Shown here: positions 27,796-38,107 of the stretch, in pieces
Numbering within the stretch: the stretch's first letter is position 1
Layout of the letters: each line of letters starts with the position of its first letter
Translations under genes and position numbers: made by a program
Source of the DNA: Symbiodinium natans
Taxonomy: Eukaryota > Sar > Dinophyceae > Suessiales > Symbiodiniaceae
Direction of reading: 5' to 3'
NCBI GenBank assembly: GCA_905221605.1
Contig: CAJNDS010002124.1
Span: 970,921 to 1,032,420 of the forward strand
DNA: 61,500 nt
The notes under the pieces: generated by a model
The model's database searches: none
What the model was told of the DNA's origin: nothing
The model's input: only the letters and a program-made list of their open reading frames with translations

Positions 27796-28477
27796 TTAGG
27801 GTTTAGGGCTAGGGTTTCGGGCTAGGCTTCAGGGTTTGCTTAGGGCTCAGGGTTAGAGCCTCAGGTTTAGGGCTTCTGGTTGAGGGCGTAGGGTTGAGAG
27901 TTGCGAGTTTTTGGGTATCAAGGGCTTAGAGGGTTTTGAGGTTGCAGGCGCGGTAGTGGAGGGGCGCCCCAGGGTCTGGGCGCGAAGTTTTCTACAACTC
28001 CCTGTAACCCCATAACCCCTGCAAGCCCTATTATAGGCCCACTAAGCCCTATAAACCCTAAACCTTAGCCCAAAACCCTAAGCCTCTAAACCCTGCGTAG
28101 CTGGGACGGGTTTATGCTTGGGGTTTTTGGGTATCAACACAACAGAAATCCTCTTGTAGTGCAGTTTGGAAGGCTCCTGCTAAATAGGCTTCTTGAGCAC
28201 CGTACTACTACACATAACAAAGACAAAACCCCAATTCTTAAGCCTAACAATCCCAAAACCCTCAACCTAAGCCTAAACCCTAAACCCTAAGCCAATTCTA
28301 ATCCTAAGCCCTAAATCCGAAAACCTGAATGTAGACTGCCGGGCTCAACCTACATAGCGTCGACCCTACCCCAAACCCGAAACCCGAATCCCTGACTCCT
28401 AAACCCTAAACCCTAAACCTAAACCCTAAGCGGTAAACCCTAAACCCTAACCCTGAACCCTGAACCCTGAACCCTCC
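27796..28477. other. Spacer with degenerate T- then C-type words
   Basis: T-type-like to about 27960, then C-type-like at 28000-28100 and 28240-28477. No convincing gene. Confidence 0.55.
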
Positions 28478-28579
28478 GCTCCTGTGACTTCCGAGGAATG
28501 GACACCTGCGGTCCCGACGGTTTGCGCCGTGCCAGTTGCTGCGGGGAGCCTCGGAGGTTTGTTGAGGTTTAGGGTTTAG
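28478..28579 (+). CDS. Exon-like coding fragment
   Basis: 33 codons: APVTSEEWTPAVPTVCAVPV, then AAGSLGGLLRFRV and TAG in the T-type array. Product not recognised. Confidence 0.4.
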   Translation, partial: APVTSEEWTPAVPTVCAVPVAAGSLGGLLRFRV

Positions 28580-28780
28580 AGCTTGGTTTAGGGTTAGGGT
28601 TTAGGGTTTAGGGTTTAGGGTTTAGGGCTTAGGGTTTAGGGTTTATAAGGTTTAGGGTTTAGGGTCTGGGGTTTAGGGTTTAGGGCATAATTAGGGCTTG
28701 GGGCTTAGAGGGTTTAGGGTCCTGTGTTTAGGTTTCAGGGTTTAGGGGGTGGTAGGTGTAGGGTTTAGAGTTTAGGGTCG
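28565..28780. repeat. T-type telomere array, partly degenerate
   Basis: About 25 units with TTTAGAG, TTTATAAGG and GCTTAGGG variants. Confidence 0.93.
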
Positions 28781-28874
28781 AGGAGCCCAGCAGGAAGGTC
28801 CTAAGCCGCAAACCTTCCGCGTGCCTGCTGACACGGCTTCAGAAACGACAGGGCCGACCAAGAAGAATTAACCT

Positions 28875-29174
28875 ATGGACCTCAGAAACCGGAAAACCCG
28901 TGTGAGACCTTTGGACATTGCAGTATCTTACTTGCAAGAAAGGACTCAAGAGGCAAAGGGTCTCAAGGTTGTATGGTGTCCAACATCTGCAATGGTGGCA
29001 GATATCATGACCAAGTGTCTTGGCATGGAGGTGTTTGAGAGGCATCAAAATGCGCTCGGCATCTTTGAGGATGATGCGGTTCAGAAAGTTCAGCGGATAT
29101 GTCCTACAAAAACATCCGCACGACGACCTCTTGAGGAGGACACAGGTGAGTCAAGTAGGAATTCGGGTTCATAG
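28875..29174 (+). pseudogene. Ty1/copia retrotransposon fragment, RNase H C-terminus
   Basis: The frame contains RPLDIAVSYLQER, then GLKVVWCPTSAMVADIMTKC. This matches the end of copia Pol: the R-x-HIDI-like segment, the V-x-CPT turn and the hallmark VADI-x-TK. Everything upstream (RT and most of RNase H, about 1000 residues in an intact element) is absent; a TAA precedes the ATG and T-type repeat DNA begins about 50 nt upstream. GTGAGT at 29146 follows the end of similarity. It is a dead 5'-truncated scrap, or a captured exon. Confidence 0.78.
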
Positions 29175-29220
29175 GCAGCCTAAACCCTACAGCCTGTTCT
29201 CACGACTCCCAAGCCAAACC

Positions 29221-29353
29221 GGGGTTTGCGAAAATCGGGGGTGCCCCTTTTGGGGGTCTTTTCTATCCGGGGCATGAAAGGGGTATCCTATTTCGGGGTC
29301 TCTTCTATTTGGGTATGAAAGGGGTACCCCCCCCCCCCCCCCCCCCCCCCCCC
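29221..29353. repeat. Family B-like left end, internal duplication and C27
   Basis: GGGGTTTGCGAAAATCGGGG resembles the family B terminus. Then TCTTTTCTATCCGGGGCATG and TCTCTTCTATTTGGGTATG are duplicates with AAAGGGGTA, ending in 27 C at 29327-29353. Confidence 0.6.
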
Positions 29354-29519
29354 GAGTTTTGGGAAATGCCCAAAATCGCTTCAGACTGGCCACAGCTGGT
29401 GATTTGTGTTGTCGGAAGAATCATGGCGGGAGTCCAAATCGCAGGTTGCATGTGCAGAGTCTTGTATGTGTGTTTGTGTTTTTTTGTTTGTGGTTTAGGG
29501 TCTCAGGGTGCCTTAAGCC

Positions 29520-29605
29520 CCTAAACCCTAAACCCTAAACCCTAAACCCTAAACCCTAAACCCTAAACCCTAAACCCTAAACCCTAAACCCTAAACCCTA
29601 AACCC
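29520..29605. repeat. C-type telomere array
   Basis: Twelve perfect units. Confidence 0.97.
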
Positions 29606-30100
29606 CCCAACACCCCAAGATTCTAAATATCGACTCTTTTGGCTTTCTTCGCATTTGTTTTAGCTTGAAGAGCCCGGAACCCTAAACCTTACAACCTGAC
29701 CAGCTTGGGGTTTTAGGGTTAACGGACTAGGGTTTAGGATGTTTAGGGTCCTGGGTGCCGAAGTGACGGAATCCCATCATGTTAGTTCATCCCTGATTGC
29801 TTGGATTGTACTGAGGCAGTTCCCTTCTAAGTCTCTTCGACTATCCCTCTGTCAAGGTACCAATCGGGTTCCCCCTCCCCCCCTTCCCCCCGACCCCCCT
29901 AAACCCTGACCCCAAAAACATAGAGGATCCTTAAAGCCTTAATTAGAGGCAATGATTATCCATATGCTCGATAGCATTGTTTGGTGACTGAAGCTCTATA
30001 AACCCGAAACCCTCAACCCTAGACTGCTAAACCCTAAACCCCCAAAAGTCCAGAAAACCCCATAACCCCTATGACCTCCATAAGCCCTAAACCTAACCGC
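29606..30100. other. Unassigned spacer
   Basis: Mixed unique DNA, a C-rich stretch near 29870 and degenerate C-type at 30000-30090. Nothing coding seen. Confidence 0.5.
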
Positions 30101-30124
30101 TGAAGCGAGGTCCCCCAGCTCCGC

Positions 30125-30238
30125 ATGGTCCCCCCGACCCCGGCACCGACCCCGACCCCGACCCCTTCGGCGCTGTGGCCCCTGGAGGCCTCAGATTCTT
30201 CTGAGGTGTTTGGGGTCTTGGGGGTCCCTAAACCTTAA
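30125..30238 (+). CDS. Small ORF with Pro-Thr linker, 37 codons
   Basis: Preceded by TCCCCCAG. MVPPTPAPTPTPTPSALWPL, then EASDSSEVFGVLGVPKP and TAA in C-type sequence. The PT run looks like an interdomain linker. Product not recognised. Confidence 0.4.
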   Translation: MVPPTPAPTPTPTPSALWPLEASDSSEVFGVLGVPKP

Positions 30239-30345
30239 ACCCTAAACCTTAAACCCTAATCCCCAAACCCTAAACCCAAACCCCAAACCCTAAACCCTAA
30301 ACCCTAAACCCCAAACCCTAAACCCTAAACCCTAAACCCTACACC
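30228..30345. repeat. C-type array with CCCCAAA and CCTTAAA units
   Basis: About 16 units. Confidence 0.95.
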
Positions 30346-30390
30346 GTTCTGGGTTTTGGAGAGCCTTGGGCTTTCTGGCTTTGGGGGCTT

Positions 30391-30410
30391 GGGGGGGGGG
30401 GGGGGGGGGG
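30391..30410. repeat. G20 homopolymer
   Basis: Twenty G within a G-rich spacer between C-type and T-type arrays. Confidence 0.95.
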
Positions 30411-30475
30411 CAGGGCCCGGAGCCTTGGTTTGGGGAGTCTGGCAGGGTCTCCTGACCTTCGGCCTGTAGGTTCAG

Positions 30476-30672
30476 GTTTAGGGTTTAGGGTTTAGGGTTT
30501 AGGGTTTAGGGTTTAGGGTTTAGGGTTTAGGGCTTAATTAGGGCTTAGGGCTTAGGGTTTAGGGCTTATAGGGTTTAGGGTTTTAGGTTTTGGGGTTTAG
30601 GGTTTAGGGCTTAGGGTTTAGGGTTTACGATAGGGCTTAGGGTTTAGGGTTTACGGTTTAGGGTTTAGGGAT
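30476..30672. repeat. T-type telomere array
   Basis: About 25 units; the first eight are pure, then GCTTAGGG and TTTACGG variants. Confidence 0.95.
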
Positions 30673-31134
30673 ATGATATACGGGCACGGACCTAAGGATT
30701 TGCATCTTTTCGTGAATTCATGGGCTGCTCGGACCTTAAGCTGCAAAGACGTTGCCTTCACAGGCATGGCTGAGTTTCAAACCAAAAGCCGCAACCGTAA
30801 ATCCCTAGACCTTTAGGGTATAGGGTTTAGGGATTAGGGTTTAGGGTTTAGGGTTTGGGGTTCAGGGTTTAGGGTTTAGGAAGTTTGAGCATCCTTATAC
30901 CCATGCCCCCCAAAAGTATACCAAAGGGAATCCCAGCTCCAATCATCCTCAAACCATGTTGCAACTTGCTGGAGGTTACCGTAAACCCGAACATCCACGA
31001 CCATGAACCCTAAACCCTAAAATCCCTAGACCCGAAGTCCTAAGCCCTAAGCCCCGTAATCCCAAGACCCGAAGTCCTAAACCCTAAGCCTTAAACCTAA
31101 ACCATAACCCCTAAACCCCAAACGGGCCTTAGAA

Positions 31135-31206
31135 ATGGAGCAGGATTCTCGCTTCAAGCGGCTGCTCGGTCTCTTGGCCAGAGAGCTTTCGGGATGTAGG
31201 GTTTAA
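31135..31206 (+). CDS. Small ORF, 23 codons
   Basis: MEQDSRFKRLLGLLARELSG, then CRV and TAA. GCCTTAG lies just upstream of the ATG. Amphipathic helix-like. It lies between C-type and T-type sequence. Confidence 0.4.
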   Translation: MEQDSRFKRLLGLLARELSGCRV

Positions 31207-32180
31207 GGTTTTAGGGTTTTAGGGGTTTACAGTTTGGGTTTAGGGTTTGGGGTTTAGGGTTTGGGGTTTAGGGTTTGGGGTTCGGGGTTTAGGGTTTAGG
31301 TGAAGTTACAGGTTTTTGAGCTTCCTAAGCCTGACACCCCAAGCCCGAAATCAGTGGCTTGTAGGATGTCTTGAGCTGCTCTGGTGTAGGGGATGAAGGG
31401 GTTTAGGGTTTGAGGTTTAGGGTTTAGGGTTTTGTTAGGGTTTAGGTAGTGGTTTTTGCGGTTGTGGGTTGAGGGTTTTCGGGGTTCTCCGGTTTTGCGA
31501 ACCCTAGGGCCGCAAGAGTTGGGTCTAGGATCGCGTTGGGGGTTTGCGCCCGAAACCCCAAAACTATATCCCCTTGGAATTTTTTCGTTCATATAAAACC
31601 CAAGAGGATATTTTCAACATATTGTTTTTTATTAAGACTCTAAGGGAAGTATAGAAAAGGGCCCTAGACGTAAAGGTTATATCATCGGAGCTTGGTGGGT
31701 GTTTTCATGCGTTCCCCTACTACCCCCCTCTACACGACCCCCCCCCCCCCCTTTTAGGTTCTCTCCATAATGAAGGCTATTTGGGGATAATTAAGGCTAG
31801 TTCAGGTTGTTTACTGGAAACCTAGGGGGGAGGGGGGGGTAGGATAGAGGGGGGTATTTAGGGTTTAGGGTTTAGGGTATTCTTGGGCTTCAGCCTCCAA
31901 CGTCCCAAACTAAAAAATTCTATACGCTTCCTTACAAACCCCTTTGATCGAAAACGGGCACCCTTTGAAATCCTAGATGACTGGGCAACCTAGGTTGTCA
32001 GAGTCGGGTACGCAATGGAATCTTTGGCGTGCCTAATTCCATAATACTGCTATGCATGGACCGCCCTCCGGATAATTAGGGGCCTAGCTATGCACCTGTG
32101 AAGCCGACATCTATTTTGTGTAACCCTAAACCCTAGACCCCAAACGGTATTGAACCCTAATTACGCCCCCCAAACCCTGC
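31207..32180. other. Spacer with T-type tract and AT-rich unique DNA
   Basis: T-type 31200-31300 and 31400-31450. 31900-32000 resembles family A (CCTTACAAACCCC, AAACGGGCACCCTTT, TCCTAG). C14 near 31739. No convincing gene. Confidence 0.5.
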
Positions 32181-32185
32181 CTTCA

Positions 32186-32302
32186 ACCGAGGTGCCCTTC
32201 GCCCGAAGGAGTGTGATATCACAGCCCTTGCCACCCCGCTGCACCCAAGAGGTTGCGTTTGAGTGGGTAGCAAAGATTGTTTGGACAAACCCTAATCCCT
32301 AA
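32186..32302 (+). CDS. Exon-like coding fragment
   Basis: 38 codons: TEVPFARRSVISQPLPPRCT, then QEVAFEWVAKIVWTNPNP and TAA in C-type sequence. Product not recognised. Confidence 0.43.
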   Translation, partial: TEVPFARRSVISQPLPPRCTQEVAFEWVAKIVWTNPNP

Positions 32303-32360
32303 ACCCTAAACCCCAAACCCTAAACCCCATACCCTAAACCCTAAACCCTGAACCCTAAAC
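32300..32360. repeat. C-type telomere array
   Basis: About eight units. Confidence 0.93.
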
Positions 32361-32751
32361 CGCAACCTCCTAGACGCTTTTAGGGGTGGAACCTTTTCAC
32401 TGATCTGTCCAAGTTTTGGGAGGGATTCAGGCGTTGAGACTTATAGGGTTTAGGGTTTAGGATTTTCAGGGTTTAGGTTACGGTTTAGGATTCAGGATTT
32501 AGGATTTAGGATGTAGGATTTAGGATTTAGGGCTTAGGGTTTAGGATTTAGGGTTTAGGGGCCTAAGCCCTGAGCCCTGCAAACCTACACCAGGCCCTGG
32601 TTGCTGTGGTTCGTGGGGTGGTGCAGGATGCAGCCTGAGCCAGAATCCCTAAACCCTAAACCCTAAACCCTAGACCCTAGACCCTAAACCCTACACCCTA
32701 AACCCTAAAAACCCTAAACCTAAACCCCCCTAAGGAGTGAAATTGCATGGG

Positions 32752-32830
32752 GTCCTTCTTTTAAGGGTGCCGTGCTATGTATAGGACCCAGAAAGGGGCA
32801 CGAATTTAAAGAGCTACCCACATCTTGCTA
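32752..32830. repeat. Dispersed repeat family D, copy 4
   Basis: GGGTGCCGTGCTATGTATAG, GACCCAG, AGGGGCAC and AAAGAGCTACCCACA match the other copies. Confidence 0.5.
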
Positions 32831-33174
32831 TAGTTCGCTGCTCAAGAATATGTGGGTTGGATTGTGCCTTCTGGGGGCATTTCGGTGTTGAGGGCGGGAC
32901 AGGCCCGAAAAGGCGGCGGGGGCTGCAAGATGAAGTGCTTTTGCGCACTCAATGCCACAGCTTGGCGTTCCTCAACTTCTGCTCGCTTTCCAAGCACTAC
33001 CACGCGCGACTTGTGAAGACAATTCCTGCTGCTCTTCAGGCCGCAATCGAGATTGCAGAAGCGGCCAAGGTAGTCTGGCTGGGGGGCATGGGGGTCTACC
33101 ATCAAATGTTGGCAAAAGAGGAGCGCTGCAGATTGAAGCTGTTGTCAACAAAGCCAGGCGCTGTCACAGTCTGA
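32785..33174 (+). CDS. Hypothetical protein or long exon, about 129 codons
   Basis: Open from a TAG at 32782 with no credible ATG near the 5' end. The upstream 40 nt are family D. The convincing part is QCHSLAFLNFCSLSKHYHAR, then LVKTIPAALQAAIEIAEAAK and VVWLGGMGVYHQMLAKEE, ended by TGA. The helical Ala/Glu-rich stretch and codon use suggest a genuine coding exon. No family recognised. Confidence 0.5.
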   Translation, partial: DPERGTNLKSYPHLAIVRCSRICGLDCAFWGHFGVEGGTGPKRRRGLQDEVLLRTQCHSLAFLNFCSLSKHYHARLVKTIPAALQAAIEIAEAAKVVWLGGMGVYHQMLAKEERCRLKLLSTKPGAVTV

Positions 33175-33414
33175 GCATCAGACCTTTTTTTGGCTGGGCG
33201 CCCCTGGACGTTAAGGACGCGAGCCCTGCTATAGTTGTGTTGTTCAAAACTCCTTGTCCTAGAGCTCTTAGGTATCCCACACCCTAAACCCTAAACCCTA
33301 AACCCTAGACCCTAGATGTAGGCTTTGGGGATCTTAAGGAAACCCTCGTGTTTTTGTTTCATGGAGTTGGGGTTAGAGGCTTTATGGGGTCTTAGGAGTC
33401 GTGACTGCAACTGA

Positions 33415-33537
33415 GTCGAACACGTTGTGGTGCTGCGCTACGTCGAAGGCCCGTCCGGTGGCTTAAGTTGCGATGGACTCCACAAGGCTGCCTTCGCCGA
33501 TGTGGGCCGGCCTCAAACCCTAAACCCTAAACCCTAA
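33415..33537 (+). CDS. Exon-like coding fragment
   Basis: It starts right after CTGAG: VEHVVVLRYVEGPSGGLSCD, then GLHKAAFADVGRPQ, continuing into the C-type array to TAA. Product not recognised. Confidence 0.43.
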   Translation, partial: VEHVVVLRYVEGPSGGLSCDGLHKAAFADVGRPQTLNPKP

Positions 33538-33760
33538 ACCCTAAACCCTAAACCCCAAACCCTAAACCCTAAACCCTATAAGCCCTAAATCCTAAACCCC
33601 TGAATGCGTACAGAAAAACCCTTACCCCCCAACCCCTACATACCCTCAACCCTAGGAGCGCTTCACCCTACAAACCCTAAACCCTATAAACCCTCAACCC
33701 GGTAAACCCTAAACCCTCAACCCTAAACCCTAAACCCTCAACCCTAAACCCTAAATTAAG
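33515..33760. repeat. C-type arrays, interrupted
   Basis: 33515-33600 regular, 33665-33760 with CCCTCAA and CCCTATAAA variants. Confidence 0.9.
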
Positions 33761-33764
33761 CCCC

Positions 33765-34232
33765 CCCCAAGCCCCAAACCCTATGGCTTAACAATTGTCT
33801 GCGGGGTTGGGCCTTCTACAGTGGCTGTTTAAGGAATCAGGGCTTTGGGTTTCGGGTTTAGGGTTTAGGGTGGCATAGAAAGTGCCTTGCTTCCCCTAAG
33901 CTCGAAACGAATGTTCTGTACGTCTACCCGAAGTAGCCGAAAACCGACAACCCAAAACCCTGAATCCTAAGCCCCCAACCCTAACACCCAAACCCAATAT
34001 CCCAAACCCTAATCCCCAAACCCCACAGCCTAAACCCCAAGCCCGAAACCCCAAACACCAACCCTGTACTTTTTTAGATGCCCTTTCCAGCCTTCATTCT
34101 AGGGTGATGCTGAGTTGGGCCCTGATTACTAGGGGTACTTGCAGGCAAACCCTAACCCTAAAACCCCAGACCCTAAACCCCAAACCGTAAAACCCTAAAA
34201 CCCTAAACCCTAAACCCTAAACCCTAAACCCT
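33765..34232. other. Spacer with short T- and C-type tracts
   Basis: Short T-type at 33848-33870; degenerate C-type at 33955-34050 and 34148-34232. No gene seen. Confidence 0.55.
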
Positions 34233-34236
34233 AAAG

Positions 34237-34302
34237 ATTGACTTTCCTCTGTGGCGGGCCCTCGGGCCGAATAAGGCATCGGGTTTAGGGTATGGGGTTT
34301 AG
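34237..34302 (+). CDS. Exon-like coding fragment
   Basis: IDFPLWRALGPNKASGLGYG, then V and TAG, between C-type and T-type sequence. Short. Confidence 0.33.
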   Translation: MDFPLWRALGPNKASGLGYGV

Positions 34303-34358
34303 GGTTTTCGGGTTTAGGGTTTAGGGTTTAGGGTTTAGGGTGTAGGGGGTTGGGTTTC

Positions 34359-34460
34359 ATGTCCATGTTCGGGCCAGTGACTGCCAGGGGGCTCAGGGAA
34401 TGTTTGCAACCAGCTTCTGTCAGAGGGTTCTTGAGAGAGGGTTTAGGGTTTAGGGTTTAG
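34359..34460 (+). CDS. Small ORF, 33 codons
   Basis: ATG frame MSMFGPVTARGLRECLQPAS, then VRGFLREGLGFRV and TAG in the T-type array. Another frame (ASDCQGAQGMFATSFCQRVL) is also open, so the frame is uncertain. Confidence 0.35.
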   Translation: MSMFGPVTARGLRECLQPASVRGFLREGLGFRV

Positions 34461-34479
34461 GGGCTTAGGGTTTAGGGTT

Positions 34480-35600
34480 TAGGGTTTTGGGCTTTGGGCT
34501 TAGCCAGGCTTTCTCAGGGCCCTACTTGCCAGCTCTCCTGACTTACTACGTCTACATTGCAATCCCCCTAACCCACTTTACGAACCCTACTTACTAAGTC
34601 AAAAGGGCTTCCAAGCAGTAGTAAACCCTAGACCATAAGCCCTAAACCCTAAACCCTAAACCCTAAACTCTAAATCCCCCAAAATCCTAAACCCTATGGA
34701 TCTCAATATTCATTGTTCTCCTTCTACGAAGCCCTAAACCCTAAGCAAAACCTTGCGACTACAGATTCAAGCCTAAAGACTAAATTCCTGCACTCCAAAC
34801 CTCTGACTACGCCTTCTAGCGCCCTAAAGCCCCCCTTAAAATTCAAAACCCGGAAGCCTTAAACCCGCAAAGCCTTAAATCCTTAAATCCTTGAAGCTTC
34901 CTGATTGGTCTCATGTGTCATGAGGTCAGCGTTTCCTTACGAACGTTGTTTGCTTCAAAGCCCAAGGGATATTGGCAAAACGTTCTTTCCATTATGTTTC
35001 CGAGAACCCTAAACCCTAAACCCTAAACCCTAAACCCTATACAAGCCCTAAGTCCTAACGCACTTATAAACCCTCAGAGGAGTAAAACAAAAGCTCCTGT
35101 TCATCGCAGGTCCAAGATCAGCCGTTGTTGTTTACGATTGGCGACGCAACGCTGCCAGCCGTAACCTTTTGGAGCCTATAGGTTCGCATGTTCACCCTTA
35201 TACGCAGGGGTCCTTAATTGGGATTAGGGTTTAGGGTTTAGGGTTTAGGGTTTAGGGTTCAGGGTTCAGGGTTTAGGGTTTAGGGTTTTATAGTACCCCC
35301 CTCGCCCCCGCCCCCATTCTCATCCCTATGGACGACTGTTCGTATAAGGGTGCACATCCAAACTTGTAGGGCTCGTAGGGTTCATGGGTTTAGGGTTTAG
35401 GGTTTAGGGTTCGGGGTCAGGGTTTATAGGGCGTTTATAGAGCTTAGGGTCTCAGGAGTTGATAAGCGGGGTTTTGTGGGCATTTTCGGGCTTGGGCTTG
35501 GCGTTCTGCAAATCGGACTCGGTCGTTCTACGGCTCGGTTTTCTCCGCACATCTGCCCATTATGTTTTTGCTAGCTAGTAAACCCTAAACCCTAAACCCT
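34480..35600. other. Unassigned spacer with short arrays
   Basis: C-type at 34640-34670 and 35007-35040, T-type at 35224-35290 and 35390-35415. The rest is unique and AT/GC-mixed, with no convincing frame. Confidence 0.5.
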
Positions 35601-35626
35601 AAACCCCAAACCGCTCCACGGCTGCG

Positions 35627-36081
35627 ATGCCGATTCTATGCTCAAACGGCCTAGGCATGTTGAGTTGTAGGAGTCTGTATTTCGTAGCAGTTTCAACTGC
35701 CAAAGCGGAAGTTTCCGTAGTTGAGCGAGGGAAGAAGACAAAGCCCCCCCTCAGTTTAGCCGAAGCTCATATAAACGTGCCGACCGTCACTGCCAAGCAA
35801 GAATTAGTAGTAATGGTATCTCCTATACAGTCGGAACGACAACACGAATAGTGATCACTCTAACAAGATTTGCAACAGCATCAACAGCAATACTCGAAAC
35901 CATCAGAAGTGTAGTAGCACGTGAGAACACACAGCTATTGCTAAATTTGTTACTATTGCTGCCGCTCGGTCTAATGAAGGGCTCAGGCTTCAAGGCTTGG
36001 ATCTTCGGACCCACAACGCATGAAATGAGACCCCCCAGAGCCTCAGGGGAGGTCCGTGTGAAAACCAGCATTTTCCCTTGA
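35627..36081 (+). CDS. Two adjacent frames of uncertain status
   Basis: 35627-35851 (74 codons) is followed in another frame by 35851-36081 (76 codons, with LLLNLLLLLPLGL). The DNA here has repeated AACAGCA/CAACA words and lacks telomere repeats. A minus frame overlaps. Could be a frameshifted coding stretch or chance. Confidence 0.25.
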
Positions 36082-36463
36082 ACTCCTCTCTAACCTGCAT
36101 TCAAAAAGCTCAGGCCAAACTACAATGAACCATACAAGCCTGAACCTCAAAGCTTGAAACCCTGACAACACTAAACTGCAAAGCCTAAGTCCTAAACCCT
36201 AAACTACGCTCAGGAAAGCGCGAATACAGAAGTCGGTCGACATGCACCGGCTTGCCAACATAGCACGACGCTATGCAAGTTTCAGCGTGATAAAGAGTCC
36301 TAGGTTTTAGGGTTTTGGATTTAGGGTTGATTGCGTTAGGGTTTTGGATTTAGGGTTGATTGTTCCGGGTCTGCGCATTAACCTTTGCACGCAGGCTAGT
36401 AGGCTAGTTGGCTGGGTTGAGGGTTCGGGGGCTAGGAGAGTCTTTGCCACTGGATTTCTGGTA

Positions 36464-36787
36464 ATGGGGCCGGAAGATGCGATGCGTGTGCTGCCCTCGT
36501 ACGCACGACGACAGGGATGCACCATTTCTATCAAGGAAGTCGTGAAGCACATCCCTTTGCGCGACATGTATCATTCAGAGAAGATCCTGCATGTTCATCA
36601 GTCATCGCAGTTGCGGCGAAGAGTACAGCTGGGGCCACATGTGATTTGGATTGACCCTGATGTGTTCCTCAAAAGAGCTTCGCTACCGAGTGGTCATGAG
36701 TTCAATGAGCGGTGGCTTTCATCTGCAGCAGCTCACTCGCTGGGGCTCAGCATGCATACACATTTTGGGGCCCCCGTACTACACTAA
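36464..36787 (+). CDS. Hypothetical protein, 107 codons
   Basis: ATG at 36464 (frame open from 36344, whose first part is T-type-like). Segments MGPEDAMRVLPSYARRQG, ISIKEVVKHIPLRDMYHS, LGPHVIWIDPDVFLKRAS and EFNERWLSSAAAHSLGLS. Codon use is even and coding-like, and the stop is TAA. No recognised family. It may be a terminal exon, since the start lies close to repeat DNA. Confidence 0.52.
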   Translation: MGPEDAMRVLPSYARRQGCTISIKEVVKHIPLRDMYHSEKILHVHQSSQLRRRVQLGPHVIWIDPDVFLKRASLPSGHEFNERWLSSAAAHSLGLSMHTHFGAPVLH

Positions 36788-36794
36788 CTATCGT

Positions 36795-36875
36795 TAGGGG
36801 ACTTATAACCTAAGTTAGGATCCTTATAACTCAGTTTAGGGCCCTTATTACTCTACTTATAGCTAGGGGGCCCCT
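36795..36875. repeat. 21-bp tandem, TTAGGnnCTTATAAC type
   Basis: Three tandem 21-mers: GTTAGGGGACTTATAACCTA, GTTAGGATCCTTATAACTCA and TTTAGGGCCCTTATTACTCT. CTTATAAC words also occur in the hairpin at 16968. Confidence 0.75.
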
Positions 36876-37117
36876 CCTTGTAGTCAGAGTTTAACCCCTT
36901 GCCACCGACGGGGACCCCGGGTTGAGCGCCCCTAAACCTGCAGCCCGAACCCCCAAACCCAAAACCCTAAACACCCAAGCACTAAAAGCCCCCGAAAAAC
37001 ACCGCAGCCCAATTGAAAAAAATATGTTTCGCAAGGAGCTCCAGGCTTGAATTTGTCATCTCAACTAAGAAGGATATTACCCTATAAGCCCTAATGTTGT
37101 ACCCTCTTTTGTGTGGA

Positions 37118-37142
37118 CCCCCCCCCCCCCCCCCCCCCCCCC
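37118..37142. repeat. C25 homopolymer
   Basis: Twenty-five C. Confidence 0.95.
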
Positions 37143-37149
37143 ATGAAGC

Positions 37150-37600
37150 GGCCCAGGGGGTTTATATGATTTTAATTGGGAGGAGTTTAGAGAAATTTAG
37201 AAGGGATCCGTATGAGTTTAAAAGGGATGAGCCTATATGAATTGACTTATATGAACTCAAAAAGGGATCCGTGTGAAGATCAAAGGGATGGATTTATATG
37301 AGTTTAAAAGGGGACCCATGTCATTTTTCAAATTCGGAGCCTCCGGGCCGGGGCCTTGACATAAAACAGGGTCCCAAATCAGTGCCATCATTCGGGGCGG
37401 AGGGGGGCTCCTGGACCACCCCTGTGTCGGATTGAACGAAACCAATTTTTGAAATGGTTTCCTTAAAGGGAATTGATGGTTTCGGGCCGGTTGGAATGGA
37501 TGAGTCCGGCCTTTAAAATCACAAGGCTGGCCTTTAAAAACACAAGGCCCGGCTTTAAGACAAGAGACCAAGGCATCCAAATTCGGAGCCTCCGGGCCGA
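37150..37600. repeat. Nested short repeats
   Basis: AAAAGG(G)ATCCGT/GATG with TATATGA occurs several times at 37200-37310. A 22-bp block starting CAAATTCGGAGCCTCCGG is exact at 37329 and 37578. GGCCTTTAAAA with CACAAGGC is tandem at 37510-37560. Overlapping frames on both strands come from these repeats. Confidence 0.8.
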
Positions 37601-37706
37601 AACAAGCCCTAAATCCTTCCAAAAAGTTGCCGACAGCCAGGGTTTCCTGAACAACCCAGCCACATTGACTTTATAGAGGGGGCCGCTACTAAACAGCGTG
37701 GAACAT

Positions 37707-37796
37707 TAAACCCTAAACCCTAAACCCTAAACCCTAAACCCTAAACCCTAAACCCTAAACCCTAAACCCTAAACCCTAAACCCTAAACCCTAAACC
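37707..37796. repeat. C-type telomere array
   Basis: Thirteen perfect units. Confidence 0.98.
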
Positions 37797-37897
37797 TCTT
37801 GTTCCAAGGGGCTTGCGCCACCCTCGAGCTGCGGCACAAGACGCCAGCGGCTGCGGCCACTCGGTCGACCTCATACCAGCCAGGGTTTAGGGTTTAG
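37796..37897 (+). CDS. Exon-like coding fragment
   Basis: Between two long pure arrays: GACATLELRHKTPAAAATRS, then TSYQPGFRV and TAG in the second T-type unit. The only unique DNA in about 330 bp. Product not recognised. Confidence 0.42.
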   Translation, partial: LLFQGACATLELRHKTPAAAATRSTSYQPGFRV

Positions 37898-38038
37898 GGT
37901 TTAGGGTTTAGGGTTTAGGGTTTAGGGTTTAGGGTTTAGGGTTTAGGGTTTAGGGTTTAGGGTTTAGGGTTTAGGGTTCAGGGTTCAGGGTTCAGGGTTC
38001 AGGGTTTAGGGTTTAGGGTTTAGGGTTTAGGGTTTAGG
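37885..38038. repeat. T-type telomere array with four TTCAGGG units
   Basis: About 22 units, with four consecutive TTCAGGG at 37977-38004. Confidence 0.98.
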
Positions 38039-38063
38039 ATATACTAGCAGGGCTTCCTCGTTA

Positions 38064-38083
38064 GTAGGGAATGAGGGAATTAG
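38064..38083. repeat. Solo arm of hairpin family K
   Basis: GTAGGGAATGAGGGAATTAG, identical to the left arm at 5434. Confidence 0.75.
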
Positions 38084-38107
38084 GGCCTTACATATACCTT
38101 TTTAGGC

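Noticed and set aside
37257-37676. Overlapping plus and minus frames of 66-121 codons
   Set aside because: They are produced by the short direct and tandem repeats in 37150-37600 and show no domain.
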